Below are positions 18,233 to 29,803 of a DNA stretch of 64,000 bases, piece by piece. The position numbers and the translations under genes are program-made. The stretch lies in contig NZ_PVTP01000002.1 of assembly GCF_003003285.1 (NCBI RefSeq), forward strand, positions 340,120 to 404,119. The letters are read 5' to 3'. Every line of letters begins with the position of its first letter. Position 1 is the first letter of the stretch. The notes below the pieces were generated by a model. It did no database searches. It worked only from the letters and a program-made list of their open reading frames with translations, and was not told the origin of the DNA. This DNA is from Yoonia maritima (GTDB lineage Bacteria; Pseudomonadota; Alphaproteobacteria; Rhodobacterales; Rhodobacteraceae).

Positions 18233-19296
18233 GGTTCCAATCCGGGGGGCGGGGTTGCCGAAACAGGATAGATACTGATCACTTTGAAAAGGTCGCCCAT
18301 TTCGGCAGGGTGGGTCAAGCGCCGATGTGCTTTTACGTGCGTTTCAAGTGCAGCGCCCTGTAAGCGGGTCGCCAGCTTTTGCGCGCGTTGTGTGATCCCC
18401 AGTCGTTCAAGGAATACACCTTGTGGTGTCAGGCGGCTGAATTTGGCAGGGGCGGCATAGCTCGCGATTTCTGCGAAATCCACATGTGCCGTCAGATCAG
18501 CAGTGCCGGGTTCGGCTAGTGGATCGGCTTTTTTGTGGGAAGACAGTGCTTGCAACGTATCGCCCAATGACTGCCAGTCGCCGTAGTCGATGATCAGCGC
18601 CGTGCCGCCGTGATCTGCGATCTTATGGCTGATATGCTGCATGACGCCGGGCAGGGTGGCGCAATGTTCTATTAGGTCGCCGTCTTTGGTGTCGGCGATC
18701 CGGTGTTCCAGCATGGCCAGAGGTGCCGCAGCTGACAGGCCAAAGGTGAGGGTGTCATCACTGACGCCAACCATCCGTTCACGCCATCCCGTGCCTTCAC
18801 GGACAAACTGCCTAATCGGGAGCGCGTCAAAGAATTCATTCGCGACCAGCCACAAAGGTAGATCAGGCAAGGTCGTGACATCATCATGCCAGACAGCTTC
18901 GGAGACGGCGCTGGCTTGGGCTTTGCGCAAGGCCGGGGAGGCTTCGACAAAATGTACAGTCAAAGCCGCATGAAAACCCGGAACGGATTTGGTCGCGCGC
19001 AAGATGTCGGCCATCAGCGTGCCGCGCCCGGGCCCAAGTTCTGCGAGTGCAATCTGTGTGGGTGCCCCTTGATCGAGCCAGCTTTGGGCTAGTGAAAGCC
19101 CAATGAGTTCGCCGAACATCTGGCTGATTTCGGGCGCGGTGATGAAATCGCCTTTTGCGCCCAATGGGTCGCGGGTGGCGTAGTAACCGTAGTCGGGGTG
19201 CAGGAGGCATTCGGCCATATAGTCGCCAAGCGTGATCGGCCCAGTGCGTCCGATCCGTGCAATAAGCTGCTGCGCAAGCGGTGTCATCGGCGCCAC
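18229..19296 (-). CDS. MidA/NDUFAF7-like SAM-dependent methyltransferase
   Basis: The 355-aa protein matches the MidA/NDUFAF7 family (DUF185). Its N-terminus has [19 protein letters not shown], and the SAM-binding region has [18 protein letters not shown] near residue 85. The later motif [10 protein letters not shown] is also typical. In mitochondria, NDUFAF7 methylates an arginine in a complex I subunit. A similar job in the bacterium is an inference. The gene lies between lgt and pgeF with overlaps at both ends (13 and 4 bases). Confidence 0.9.
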   Translation of the reverse strand: MAPMTPLAQQLIARIGRTGPITLGDYMAECLLHPDYGYYATRDPLGAKGDFITAPEISQMFGELIGLSLAQSWLDQGAPTQIALAELGPGRGTLMADILRATKSVPGFHAALTVHFVEASPALRKAQASAVSEAVWHDDVTTLPDLPLWLVANEFFDALPIRQFVREGTGWRERMVGVSDDTLTFGLSAAAPLAMLEHRIADTKDGDLIEHCATLPGVMQHISHKIADHGGTALIIDYGDWQSLGDTLQALSSHKKADPLAEPGTADLTAHVDFAEIASYAAPAKFSRLTPQGVFLERLGITQRAQKLATRLQGAALETHVKAHRRLTHPAEMGDLFKVISIYPVSATPPPGLEP

Positions 19297-20162
19297 GCCA
19301 TTGCCACGACGGTCAGGCCAATGATGATCATCGGTAAGGTCAGCGTCTGTCCCATTGTCAGCCCATAACCATTATAGTGGAAGGCAAGCCCAAGCTCATT
19401 TCCGACACTTTGGAATTGCGCGTCTGGCTGGCGCACGAATTCAACAAGGAAGCGGGCAAAGCCATATCCGGCAAAGAATGTCCCGGTCAGCAGCCAAGGC
19501 TTCTTCAGCCCGTTAAAGCGGAAGGCGAGCAGGATCAGGAGCGTGCCAAGAAGCAGGCCTTCGAGCCCTGCTTCATAAAGCTGCGACGGGTGGCGTGTGC
19601 AGTCCGCTAGGAGCGTTGCACATGATTGCGCGGCTTGGCCCGGGAAGATCACGCCCCAAGGTAAATCTGTGGGGCGTCCCCAGAGTTCGGCGTTGATAAA
19701 GTTAGCACAACGCACCAGCAGGATCGCGGGCGTTGCGGCGACTGCAATGATGTCGGCAAGATCAGACAGTGGAACCTTTTTGCGGCGACTGAATAGGATC
19801 ACGGCAAGGATAACACCAAGGAACCCGCCGTGGAATGAAAGCCCGCCTTCCCAAATCTTGATGATATCAAGTGGGTTGGACAGGAACTCACTGGGCTTAT
19901 AGAACAAGATATAGCCCAGACGCCCGCCAGCGATCACACCAATGACGATATACGTCAGAAGATCCTCAAGCTGGTTTTCCTGCATTGGCGGACCGTTACG
20001 CCACAGCTGCGGACGGCGTAGCGCCAGTTTGATCAGCTGCCAGCCAATCGCGATACCAACGATATAACCCATGGCGTACCAGCGCAGCGCCAGTTCCATA
20101 CCAAAGAGGTTTATCGAGATGATCTCGGGCGAAATATCGGGGAAGGGGATCGCTGCAAACAT
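19284..20162 (-). CDS. lgt: Prolipoprotein diacylglyceryl transferase
   Basis: Lgt moves a diacylglyceryl group from phosphatidylglycerol to the lipobox cysteine of prolipoproteins, the first step of lipoprotein maturation at the inner membrane. The 292-aa protein has seven hydrophobic segments. The family signature is [15 protein letters not shown] plus [14 protein letters not shown] (about 80-120), with the catalytic-site arginines in these blocks. It ends MVAMAWRR-like. It is first in a three-gene operon with the MidA-like methyltransferase and pgeF. Confidence 0.96.
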   Translation of the reverse strand: MFAAIPFPDISPEIISINLFGMELALRWYAMGYIVGIAIGWQLIKLALRRPQLWRNGPPMQENQLEDLLTYIVIGVIAGGRLGYILFYKPSEFLSNPLDIIKIWEGGLSFHGGFLGVILAVILFSRRKKVPLSDLADIIAVAATPAILLVRCANFINAELWGRPTDLPWGVIFPGQAAQSCATLLADCTRHPSQLYEAGLEGLLLGTLLILLAFRFNGLKKPWLLTGTFFAGYGFARFLVEFVRQPDAQFQSVGNELGLAFHYNGYGLTMGQTLTLPMIIIGLTVVAMAWRR

Positions 20163-20265
20163 GCGCTATTCCTCTCTTGGTGCTGCGGCGAAGTCAACCA
20201 GCTACAACGCTTGTGCGCAGAGGTCCCAAGGCCCATATAGAACGTAACCGCGAACGGAGAGTGCT

Positions 20266-20505
20266 ATGCAAAGCAAGAACAAGATTTTTGATGACCTGAG
20301 CCAGCTGATGACCAATGCCATGGGTGTTGCGCAAGGGGCCAAGGACGAAGCGTCGACAGCGATGTCTTCTATGATGGATCGCTGGTTGGCTGACCGCGAT
20401 TTCGTAACGCGCGAAGAATTCGACGCGGTGCGTGCGATGGCCCAAAAGGCCCGCGAAGAAAACGAAGCGCTTGCTGCGCGTATCGCGGCGCTTGAGGCGA
20501 AGTAA
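20266..20505 (+). CDS. ubiK: UbiK-type accessory factor (BMFP domain)
   Basis: The small 79-aa protein has the BMFP/YqiC layout: an amphipathic N-terminal helix (NKIFDDLSQLMTNAMG), an alanine-rich linker, and a C-terminal coiled coil (VRAMAQKAREENEALAARI). UbiK binds the ubiquinone-synthesis complex through UbiJ and helps lipid access. Proteins of this type form trimers. It is divergent from lgt. RBS-like GGAGAG precedes the ATG. Confidence 0.85.
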   Translation: MQSKNKIFDDLSQLMTNAMGVAQGAKDEASTAMSSMMDRWLADRDFVTREEFDAVRAMAQKAREENEALAARIAALEAK

Positions 20506-20721
20506 TTCTGGACCTCGAAATGGAAGGCGGGCACGCGCTGGCTTTCCTCAATTTTTCATGTGCGTGAACTATTGGGGCGCAGTTTGTGCCGTTACGTTAT
20601 TGGCGGATTTTCGCTGAGTTACCCCAAGTCTGCCATTTTGCGGGCATTTTTCCCCTTATTCGGTTTAACTGCGAGATGTACTTAAATTGCACAACTCGTG
20701 GTGGAATTGTGGAGAGATGCT

Positions 20722-20865
20722 ATGATCGATATTATTCTTATTGCTTTGCTGTTTGCGGCAATGTTCTACGGTTCACCGCAGGGTGGAACGCATCCCTTTA
20801 TAGCATTGGTGAGAAAATGCCGTGCAAAAGCTGTTAGTGTTGCAGTTAAGGGTGTAAATGTTTGA
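20722..20865 (+). CDS. Possible 47-aa membrane peptide
   Basis: An ATG at 20722, with a good RBS (GGAGAG, 20711-20716), opens a 47-codon frame. The product starts MIDIILIALLFAAMFYGSP, a single likely membrane segment, and ends with a basic tail (RKCRAKAVSVAVK). No family is recognised. It precedes another small membrane protein gene. The call rests on the RBS and the amino acid pattern. Confidence 0.4.
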   Translation: MIDIILIALLFAAMFYGSPQGGTHPFIALVRKCRAKAVSVAVKGVNV

Positions 20866-20979
20866 CATCCCTTGGGTTGTTTATTTTCAATTTTTAGATT
20901 TGACCACATACTAAAATTTCGTTTATATTGGCTGAGAAATAGCAGTTAACCAACTATTCTCCCACTTGGCGGTTTTGTG

Positions 20980-21279
20980 ATGAGTTATCTTTCCAGTCTC
21001 GTTTCATCCATCGCCGGTCTTATACTTTTTTGTATAGGTGCTATTGGTCTAAGTGGCGTAACTGTGAACCCGTCCCCTTCAATCACTGTGTTATTAAGCC
21101 CAATGGGGTATGGCGATCATGTCGATAGCCTTTATTATTGGGGAATCGTGTTTCTGGGGTTCTGGCTTGTTCTTTATGTTTTCGTCCGACCCGCTGCGCT
21201 GACCGCACTTGCTATGGTTTTGGGAAAGTCATTGGTTTTGAAAGGCTGGGTTCCATTGCTGGGCGTTATGAGCTTATAA
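20980..21279 (+). CDS. Small two- or three-helix membrane protein, unknown
   Basis: This protein of about 99 aa starts MSYLSSLVSSIAGLILFCIG. An in-frame GTG lies one codon earlier. Hydrophobic stretches cover roughly residues 8-27, 50-70 and 75-95, separated by a polar loop (NPSPSITVLLSPMGYGDHVD). I do not recognise the family. Its stop overlaps the tail of the convergent APH-family gene by 6 bases. Confidence 0.55.
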   Translation: MSYLSSLVSSIAGLILFCIGAIGLSGVTVNPSPSITVLLSPMGYGDHVDSLYYWGIVFLGFWLVLYVFVRPAALTALAMVLGKSLVLKGWVPLLGVMSL

Positions 21280-22149
21280 CTTTTTGCTGGTAGCGCTCAT
21301 TTCAATCAAGAGGTGATTAAGGTGTTCGGTGTCGCCGCCTTTATCGCAGGTCACTAGCAGCGCTTTCCAAATCGCCCAACCCTTTGCGCGCGCCCAGGTA
21401 TCTGCGTTCATATTTACCGTTTCGCGGAATACCCGTTGGGCATCTCCCGCGAAATAAGTCCATGCGATGACCAGATCACACGCAGGATCACCAACACCGC
21501 ATCCGCCAAAGTCGATGACCGCAGCGAGGCGATCTTCTGCGATCAAAAAGTTGCTTGGGGCTATGTCTCCGTGGACCCAAACGGGTGGGGATTCCCAGTG
21601 AGTTGCGCAGGCTGTGTCCCATATATCCGTGATGTGTGCGGTGTTGAAACGTCCTTTGAGCATATTTAGGCAACGTCGCACATCGTCATCATAAGTCTTG
21701 AGGAGGCCGCCGCGATAAAAGTTCTGTGGCCCTGGTTGCGGGCCACCTTGGTTTGGAATGGATTGCAACGCTGTTAGAAAACGGGCCAAATCGCGTGCAA
21801 TGTTTGACTGATTTTCAGGGGCTGCTTGATCTGCGGATGCGCCGGGCAACCAGCGCATGACACTCCAATAATAGGGGTATGCTGCGGATGGGATGCCCAT
21901 CGCGATGGGCGCTGATATTGGCACGGGAAGATGTGGGGCGAGGCGGGGCAGCCACTTTTGCTCTTTAGCGACCTGCGGTTCGTAGCGTGCGGCGCTTGGC
22001 AGCCGGATCGACATGTCGTCGCCAAGGTGAAATGTGAAATTGTCCCAGCCAGAGCTTGCGACCGGGCGTATGGGCAGAGCGGCCCATTGTGGAAACTGGT
22101 CCGCGATCACTGCGCGGACCAATTCGGTTGTGATCGTCAGGCGGTTCAA
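21274..22149 (-). CDS. Aminoglycoside phosphotransferase (APH) family protein
   Basis: A 291-aa small-molecule kinase of the APH/choline kinase fold. The catalytic loop VWVHGDIAPSNFLI near residue 190 carries the HGD...N motif, and AAVIDFGGCGVGDPACDL supplies the metal-binding DFG-like aspartate. The N-lobe has VASSGWDNFTFHLGDDMSIR. Members phosphorylate aminoglycosides, macrolides or cellular metabolites. A chromosomal copy in a marine bacterium need not confer resistance. Its start overlaps the M42 peptidase stop by 4 bases, so the two form an operon. Confidence 0.88.
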   Translation of the reverse strand: MNRLTITTELVRAVIADQFPQWAALPIRPVASSGWDNFTFHLGDDMSIRLPSAARYEPQVAKEQKWLPRLAPHLPVPISAPIAMGIPSAAYPYYWSVMRWLPGASADQAAPENQSNIARDLARFLTALQSIPNQGGPQPGPQNFYRGGLLKTYDDDVRRCLNMLKGRFNTAHITDIWDTACATHWESPPVWVHGDIAPSNFLIAEDRLAAVIDFGGCGVGDPACDLVIAWTYFAGDAQRVFRETVNMNADTWARAKGWAIWKALLVTCDKGGDTEHLNHLLIEMSATSKKL

Positions 22150-23177
22150 AATTCGCTGAGGTAGGCGACAATGATATCCAACGCGGCTTGCAAGTCGCCT
22201 TTTTCGACCATTTCGGTCACAGTATGGATATAGCGTGTTCCTACGACGATGCCGACGGCACGTGCACCTGCAGCTGCTTGCTGTGCGGCGGCGCCGTCTT
22301 GGCCGCCAGCCGCTAGCATGGTGCGCTGGTAGGGGATGTCATTCTTGATCGCTAATGACTCAACTTCTTTTACTAAGGCCTTGTCTGCAATGAATGAGCT
22401 GTCGCGGACATGAAGCCCGAAGCCTTTGCCTTGCTGAGTCGTTGCGTCTTTTTCTGGGATGCCGGGGGTGTCACAGGCAAGCGTTGTATCGATGCCGATG
22501 CCGATATCAGGTTTGATGGCATAAGATGCGGTGCGCGCGCCACGCAGGCCGACTTCTTCTTGGCAGGTAAATGCCACGTGGATTTCTGCGTCATGGCCTT
22601 TGTCGCCAAGTTGCCGTATCGCTTCGATGCCGAGCCAGCAAGCGATACGGTTGTCCAATGCTTTGGATACAAATTTGTCGCCCATTTCTAAAAACGGCTC
22701 GTCCATCACAACGAAATCACCGACCTTAACAACATCACGGGCCTTTTCTCCCATTCCAAGGTCGACAAAGAATTCGCCGAGTTCCGGCACCTTTTTGCGA
22801 TCTTCGGGGGATGCGATGTGGACGGGTTTGCCGCCTGGGTTCATTACCCCCTTATAGTCCCCATCGTCTGTGCAGACCAATACACGGCGCGAGAAAAGGT
22901 TGCGCGGGTCAAAGCCACCAACAGGTTGCAGATAAAGATAGCCTTTGTCGCTGATGTGGCTGACCAGAAAGCCAATTTCATCCATGTGGCAAAGTAGCAT
23001 GATTTTTAGCGGGTCGGTTCCGGTGGCATTCCGCTTGCACAGCAGTGACCCCATTGGGTCGACTGTGACTTCATCAAACAGCCCTTCGATTTCGGTCGAA
23101 ATAAGATCACGTACGCGGTCTTCGTTTCCCGGAACACCCGGCATTTCGCAAAGGCGTTTAAGTAGATCAATATTCAT
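22146..23177 (-). CDS. M42 family metallopeptidase (glutamyl aminopeptidase/FrvX-like)
   Basis: The 343-aa protein matches the M42 aminopeptidase family, which forms large tetrahedral complexes with two metal ions per active site. Metal-ligand blocks are visible: LLCHMDEIGFLVSH near residue 62, ALDNRIACWLGIEA near 175, TCQEEVGLRGAR near 208, and IGIDTTLACDTPG. A late YIHTVTEMVEKGD supplies the final histidine. The start is set at MNIDLLKRLCEMPG (23177) because of the GGAGCCTCCC upstream. The open frame extends to 23231. It is operonic with the APH-family gene. Confidence 0.92.
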   Translation of the reverse strand: MNIDLLKRLCEMPGVPGNEDRVRDLISTEIEGLFDEVTVDPMGSLLCKRNATGTDPLKIMLLCHMDEIGFLVSHISDKGYLYLQPVGGFDPRNLFSRRVLVCTDDGDYKGVMNPGGKPVHIASPEDRKKVPELGEFFVDLGMGEKARDVVKVGDFVVMDEPFLEMGDKFVSKALDNRIACWLGIEAIRQLGDKGHDAEIHVAFTCQEEVGLRGARTASYAIKPDIGIGIDTTLACDTPGIPEKDATTQQGKGFGLHVRDSSFIADKALVKEVESLAIKNDIPYQRTMLAAGGQDGAAAQQAAAGARAVGIVVGTRYIHTVTEMVEKGDLQAALDIIVAYLSEF

Positions 23178-23410
23178 TGGGAGGCTCCTATATCTGCAAC
23201 GCACTTTGTGTTCTGCCGATGGAAAACGCAATTATCCCCAGAAAACTTTTCGCGTCTCTGACTTATCCCCAAGAAACTGCTTTACAGAATCCCCTGAATG
23301 ACCGCACGATATGTAGTAGGGGCGGAACGTAAATAACACAGTCCCTAGAGCAGGCACCTAGCGCTTGGGCACTGCCATGACCCATGCGCCAAAGTAGCGA
23401 GGCCGAGCAT

Positions 23411-23914
23411 ATGGCATTGTCCGAACAGTATCTCGAGGCAGAGGATCTTCACCCGATTGATTTGGTGGAGCACATCGCAGAGCATCATGAATGGGAATTC
23501 GACCGCATTCACGATGATCAAATCGCAATGGTTGTCGAAGGTCAGTGGCGCACTTATTCCGTGACATTGGCGTGGTCCGCATATGATGAAACGCTGCGTT
23601 TGATCTGTACCTATGAAATGGAGCCACCAGCCGATCGGATGCCCGCCCTGTACGAGGCGCTTAACACGATCAATGATCGTTGTTGGGCTGGGTCGTTCAC
23701 ATGGTGGGACGAGCAAAAGCTGATGGTTTATCGTTATGGCCTGATGCTTGCTGGTGATCAGATGGCTGGCCCAGATCAAATTGACACCATGATCAAAGCC
23801 GCCGTGAGCGCGTGCGAACAGTACTATCCAGCGATCCAATTGGTGACTTGGGCAGAGCGTTCAGCCGCCGAAGCGGTGCAGATCGCCATTGGCGGCGCAT
23901 ACGGCCGCGCCTAA
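23411..23914 (+). CDS. YbjN domain-containing protein
   Basis: The 167-aa protein from the ATG at 23411 has the YbjN/type III chaperone-like fold seen in alphaproteobacteria: HPIDLVEHIAEHHEWEFDR, DDQIAMVVEGQWRTY, and NTINDRCWAGSFTWWDEQ. In enterobacteria YbjN is tied to stress tolerance and motility. Its role here is unknown. In many alphaproteobacteria the gene sits directly before proC, as it does here. A degenerate REP-like palindrome lies between the two genes. Confidence 0.9.
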   Translation: MALSEQYLEAEDLHPIDLVEHIAEHHEWEFDRIHDDQIAMVVEGQWRTYSVTLAWSAYDETLRLICTYEMEPPADRMPALYEALNTINDRCWAGSFTWWDEQKLMVYRYGLMLAGDQMAGPDQIDTMIKAAVSACEQYYPAIQLVTWAERSAAEAVQIAIGGAYGRA

Positions 23915-23925
23915 AATAAAGTGTA

Positions 23926-23946
23926 AGGTGGGTTTAAAGCCCGCCT
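23926..23946. repeat. Degenerate REP-like palindrome, copy 5
   Basis: AGGTGGGTT and GCCCGCCT face each other around a short A/T centre, giving a stem with one mismatch. The GTAG foot seen in the other copies is not intact here. It lies 11 bases after the ybjN stop. Confidence 0.45.
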
Positions 23947-23990
23947 GACTTTGCGTAATCTTGCACCACTCTATCAAGAAGGTGCATATT

Positions 23991-24806
23991 ATGGACATGA
24001 ATGACGTCGCTACGCGCGGTCTTGTTCTTCTGGGTTGCGGTAAAATGGGGTCGGCGATGCTTGCCGGTTGGTTGCGCAACGGCTTGCCGCCAAAATCAGT
24101 TTGGGTCATCGAACCGAACCCATCTGACTGGCTGAAATCACAAGGCGTGAATATGGGCGGTGATCTTCCGAAAGATCCTGCAATCGCCTTGGTCGCCGTG
24201 AAACCCCAGATGATGGCCGACGCATTGCCCGATGTGAAATCGCTAGGCGACGGGAAAACCTTGGTTATTTCGGTCGCAGCCGGAACCCCGATACGTACTT
24301 TCGAAGAAATGCTGGGTGATAAAACACCAATCATTCGCGCGATGCCAAATACGCCAGCAGCAATTGGCCACGGCATTACTGCACTGATTGGCAACGCTAA
24401 AGCCATGCCAGACGATATGGATTTGGCCGAGGCGCTATTGTGGTCAATCGGCCAAACTGTGCGTCTTGATAACGAAGGTCAGATGGATGCGGTTACGGCT
24501 GTGTCAGGCTCTGGTCCCGCTTATGTCTTTCACATGATTGAAACCTTGGCCGCTGCCGGAGAGGCAGAGGGCCTGCCTGCTGAGCTTGCGATGGAGCTTG
24601 CCAAGGCGACTGTTGGCGGTGCTGGTGATCTTGCTGAAAACGCGGACGAAGACCCCACACAGTTGCGCGTTAACGTGACCTCGCCGAATGGTACGACCCA
24701 AGCAGCGCTTGAGGTCTTGATGGATGATGAAACAGGCCTTGGGGCTTTGATGCGTCGTGCCGTCGCTGCGGCTGCTGCCCGGTCTCGTGAGCTTGCGAAT
24801 GAGTGA
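23991..24806 (+). CDS. proC: Pyrroline-5-carboxylate reductase
   Basis: ProC makes L-proline from pyrroline-5-carboxylate using NAD(P)H. The 271-aa protein has an N-terminal dinucleotide-binding motif (LVLLGCGKMGSAMLAGWL), the VAVKPQMM block, RAMPNTPAAIGHG near residue 115, and the C-terminal family signature (AVSGSGPAYVF, then VTSPNGTTQAAL). The start at 23991 follows an AAGGTG site. Its last 8 bases overlap the next gene (ATGAGTGA), suggesting coupling. Confidence 0.95.
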   Translation: MDMNDVATRGLVLLGCGKMGSAMLAGWLRNGLPPKSVWVIEPNPSDWLKSQGVNMGGDLPKDPAIALVAVKPQMMADALPDVKSLGDGKTLVISVAAGTPIRTFEEMLGDKTPIIRAMPNTPAAIGHGITALIGNAKAMPDDMDLAEALLWSIGQTVRLDNEGQMDAVTAVSGSGPAYVFHMIETLAAAGEAEGLPAELAMELAKATVGGAGDLAENADEDPTQLRVNVTSPNGTTQAALEVLMDDETGLGALMRRAVAAAAARSRELANE

Positions 24807-25137
24807 GATAAGTTTTGACGACTTTCTAAAGGTCGATGTGCGCGTCGGTACGGTGATGCGCGCGGAGCCATATCCAGAAGCACGCAAGCCAGCGATCAAG
24901 CTATGGATCGATTTCGGTGATGAGATCGGCGAAAAGAAAACATCTGCCCAGATTACAGCGCATTACGCCGCAGAAACACTGGTCGGCAAACAGGTGCTGG
25001 CCGTGGTGAATTTTCCGTCGCGCCAGATCGGCAAATTCATGTCCGAGGTGCTTGTTCTTGGGATGCCGGACGAAAAAGGTGAGGTCGTTTTGGTCGGTCC
25101 TGATCAAACTGTACCTGTGGGAGGAAGACTGCATTGA
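24799..25137 (+). CDS. CsaA-like tRNA-binding protein
   Basis: This 112-aa protein is an OB-fold tRNA-binding domain on its own, like Bacillus CsaA. The fold shows in FLKVDVRVGTVMRAEPYPEA, SAQITAHYAAETLVGKQVLA and VNFPSRQIGKFMSEVLVLG. CsaA has been described as a chaperone with tRNA-like binding. The cellular role here is uncertain. It overlaps proC by 8 bases and the next gene by 4 bases (TTGA). Confidence 0.9.
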   Translation: MSEISFDDFLKVDVRVGTVMRAEPYPEARKPAIKLWIDFGDEIGEKKTSAQITAHYAAETLVGKQVLAVVNFPSRQIGKFMSEVLVLGMPDEKGEVVLVGPDQTVPVGGRLH

Positions 25138-26081
25138 AAAAGCTACTACTCACTCGGGCATTTCCCGAGGCGAATATTGCCGCAGCGCGTGCAAGATATG
25201 ATGTGACTGTGCGTGATATGTCCGAAGGTTTGACCGCGTCAGAAGCGAATACTGCCCTAAAGGAATATGACGCGATCCTGACGACGCTTGGCGATCAGTT
25301 TAGCGCAGAGGCCTTTGAGGGTGACTTGCGTTGTGGCGTGCTCGCGAATTTTGGTGTCGGCTATAATCATATTGATGCCGATGCAGCCAAGGCCGCTGGT
25401 GTTGCAGTGTCGAACACGCCAAATGTCGTAACCGACGCGACTGCCGATATTGGTATGACCTTGATACTGTCAACTTGTCGTCGCGCAGGTGAGGGTGAGC
25501 GCCTTGTGCGCGCCGACAAATGGACGGGTTGGGGCCCGACCGAGATGTTGGGAACACATGTGACCGGTAAGACCGTTGGCATTGTTGGCATGGGCCGTAT
25601 CGGTCAGGCTGTTGCGCGCCGCTGTCATTATGGTTTCGAGATGCCAGTGATCTATTTCAACCGATCACGCAAAGACGTGGATTTCCCAGCAACGCAGGTG
25701 GACACGCTGGCAGACCTGATGGGGCAGGCGGATATCGTTGTTGTCACGGTTCCCGGTGGCGGTAGCAACACGAACCTGATTGACGCCACAGCGCTTGCTG
25801 CGATGAAGCCACGCGGTATTTTCGTGAATATTGCGCGTGGTGATGTCGTTGACGAAGACGCGCTGATCGCGGCGCTTCAGGCCGGCCAGATCGCCGGCGC
25901 GGGCCTAGATGTGTTTGTGAAAGAACCGATTGTCCCAGACGCATTCCGCGCGATGGAAAACGTTGTCCTGCTGCCGCATCTTGGGACCGCAGCGCTTGAG
26001 GTTCGCGAAGCGATGGGGCAGATGGCGCTAGATAACATTATCGCTTGGCACGAAGGGCGACCACTGCCGCAAGGCGTCTAG
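25134..26081 (+). CDS. D-2-hydroxyacid dehydrogenase (glyoxylate/hydroxypyruvate reductase type)
   Basis: The 315-aa protein has the two-domain fold of the D-isomer 2-hydroxyacid dehydrogenases: NFGVGYNHIDADAA near residue 75, the NAD(P) motif GKTVGIVGMGRIGQAVARR near 145, and the catalytic Arg/Glu/His set in FVNIARGDVVDEDAL, DVFVKEP and LLPHLGTA. It most resembles D-glycerate dehydrogenase/glyoxylate reductase (GyaR-like). The exact substrate is unproven. The start is TTG 25134, inside the stop of the CsaA gene, with GGAGGAAG upstream. Confidence 0.92.
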   Translation: MKKLLLTRAFPEANIAAARARYDVTVRDMSEGLTASEANTALKEYDAILTTLGDQFSAEAFEGDLRCGVLANFGVGYNHIDADAAKAAGVAVSNTPNVVTDATADIGMTLILSTCRRAGEGERLVRADKWTGWGPTEMLGTHVTGKTVGIVGMGRIGQAVARRCHYGFEMPVIYFNRSRKDVDFPATQVDTLADLMGQADIVVVTVPGGGSNTNLIDATALAAMKPRGIFVNIARGDVVDEDALIAALQAGQIAGAGLDVFVKEPIVPDAFRAMENVVLLPHLGTAALEVREAMGQMALDNIIAWHEGRPLPQGV

Positions 26082-26087
26082 CGCAGC

Positions 26088-28441
<2,354 letters not shown>

Positions 28442-28531
28442 AATGCGTATTTTATGTTCAATTTTATCATTTAACTGAATGTTTCTAATTTCACGTTAGC
28501 TCTGTCCTTAAGTCAAAGACGGAGTAAAAAG

Positions 28532-29053
28532 ATGAGTATTCATACGGATATTGATGGGCCGAATCCGTCGGGGTTATCGGCGGCGCGCAGTGCCAGTTTT
28601 ATGGCAAGTTACCTCGATGCGCTGACCTTGGTGGAACGGCTGCATCGATTATTGCTGGATGTTATCAAAGATGAGTTTGAGCGTGTCGCAATTCTAGAGA
28701 TCAACGCAGTGCAGGCGCTACTGTTGTTCAATGTGGGCGACAATGAGGTCACTGCAGGGGAACTAAAGACGCGCGGTTATTATCAAGGGTCGAACGTTTC
28801 CTATAATCTAAAGAAATTGGTCGAACTGGGGTACATGCACCACCAGCGTAGCGAGATTGACAGGCGGTCTGTGCGTGTTCGACTGTCTGAAAAAGGGCGC
28901 AACGTGCGTGGGATCGTTTCTAAGCTTTTTACGACACATGCGGATGGTCTGGTTGATCGCGATGTTCTGGATCATGAGGGGCTGGAGGATATCACCGCAT
29001 CCCTGCGCCGGGTTGAGCGGTATTGGACAGAGCAGATTCGATATATCTACTGA
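28532..29053 (+). CDS. MarR-family regulator, LdtR-like
   Basis: This 173-aa winged-helix protein has its MarR core at residues about 40-150: LEINAVQALLLFNVG, then the DNA-recognition region ELKTRGYYQGSNVSYNL and the wing HQRSEIDRRSVRVRLSEKG. It matches the alphaproteobacterial LdtR group, which controls cell-wall L,D-transpeptidase and stress genes in Rhizobiales. The target set here is not seen. RBS-like GACGGAG lies before the ATG at 28532. Confidence 0.87.
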   Translation: MSIHTDIDGPNPSGLSAARSASFMASYLDALTLVERLHRLLLDVIKDEFERVAILEINAVQALLLFNVGDNEVTAGELKTRGYYQGSNVSYNLKKLVELGYMHHQRSEIDRRSVRVRLSEKGRNVRGIVSKLFTTHADGLVDRDVLDHEGLEDITASLRRVERYWTEQIRYIY

Positions 29054-29128
29054 CGCGCCTTGTTGACGGTTTTGATTGTAACGATTGGTGTGTTTTTGAG
29101 GGGCGCCGCCGGTCCGTCGTCCCTCGTA

Positions 29129-29803
29129 TTACTCTAAGGCGCCGGTAGCGATGCTTTGTAATTCGCGGAGCAGTTTTCGTTCCATCGCCGCGGCATAATC
29201 GTCAAAGCTACCTGCAACTTCGACAAAAGAGCCCGGGCCACGAATGACATATGATCGGTAATATGTGGCAAGTTCCGCGTCGTTGGACGCATCAATCACT
29301 AAGCCGTTGACGATCACCCCGTCAGGCATTGCTGTGTTGGCAATATCTTGGGGGCGTGGCCCGGTGTTTGCGGGCCCATCCCCCGACACATCCAACGTGC
29401 GTTTCCAGCAATGCGATTGTTGGCTAAGAAGTGCAAACCCAGTGAGAAGCGCAGAGCCAATCGCAGTCGTTGGCGCAGCTTCGCTGCGCTGATGGGTTAT
29501 CAACGTGGTCACTGTTTTGTTTAAATCTTGTGGTCCGGTCAGGGTGGTCCACGGTAAAATCAGCTTTTGATCTTCGGGGCCGCTCCATTCGTAGACTGCG
29601 ATGCTAATCGGCGCAGCAGGTTGAAGAAAAAGTAGTTCTTGCACGGCTTCACTGTTTAAGGCTGTTGCAAGACCATCAAGCTGAAGTCGATACTCTGCAG
29701 TGTCCACAGAGCCTGAAACATCTAGACCTAGCGCAAGTGCTTGGCGGCAGGCCGCGTCTGCCATGCTGGGTATGCATAATGCGATGAGCGCGACCAATTT
29801 CAT
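29129..29803 (-). CDS. DUF1194 protein (von Willebrand A-like), copy A
   Basis: The 224-aa protein has a Sec-type signal peptide (MKLVALIALCIPSMADAA) and so is probably periplasmic. The mature protein is a VWA-like DUF1194 domain with MIDAS-type metal motif LGLDVSGSVDTAEYRLQ, then TTAIGSALLTGFALL and TLDVSGDGPANTG. DUF1194 is common in Rhodobacterales and of unknown function. Its start overlaps the stop of copy B by 4 bases. The two are diverged tandem paralogues. Confidence 0.88.
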   Translation of the reverse strand: MKLVALIALCIPSMADAACRQALALGLDVSGSVDTAEYRLQLDGLATALNSEAVQELLFLQPAAPISIAVYEWSGPEDQKLILPWTTLTGPQDLNKTVTTLITHQRSEAAPTTAIGSALLTGFALLSQQSHCWKRTLDVSGDGPANTGPRPQDIANTAMPDGVIVNGLVIDASNDAELATYYRSYVIRGPGSFVEVAGSFDDYAAAMERKLLRELQSIATGALE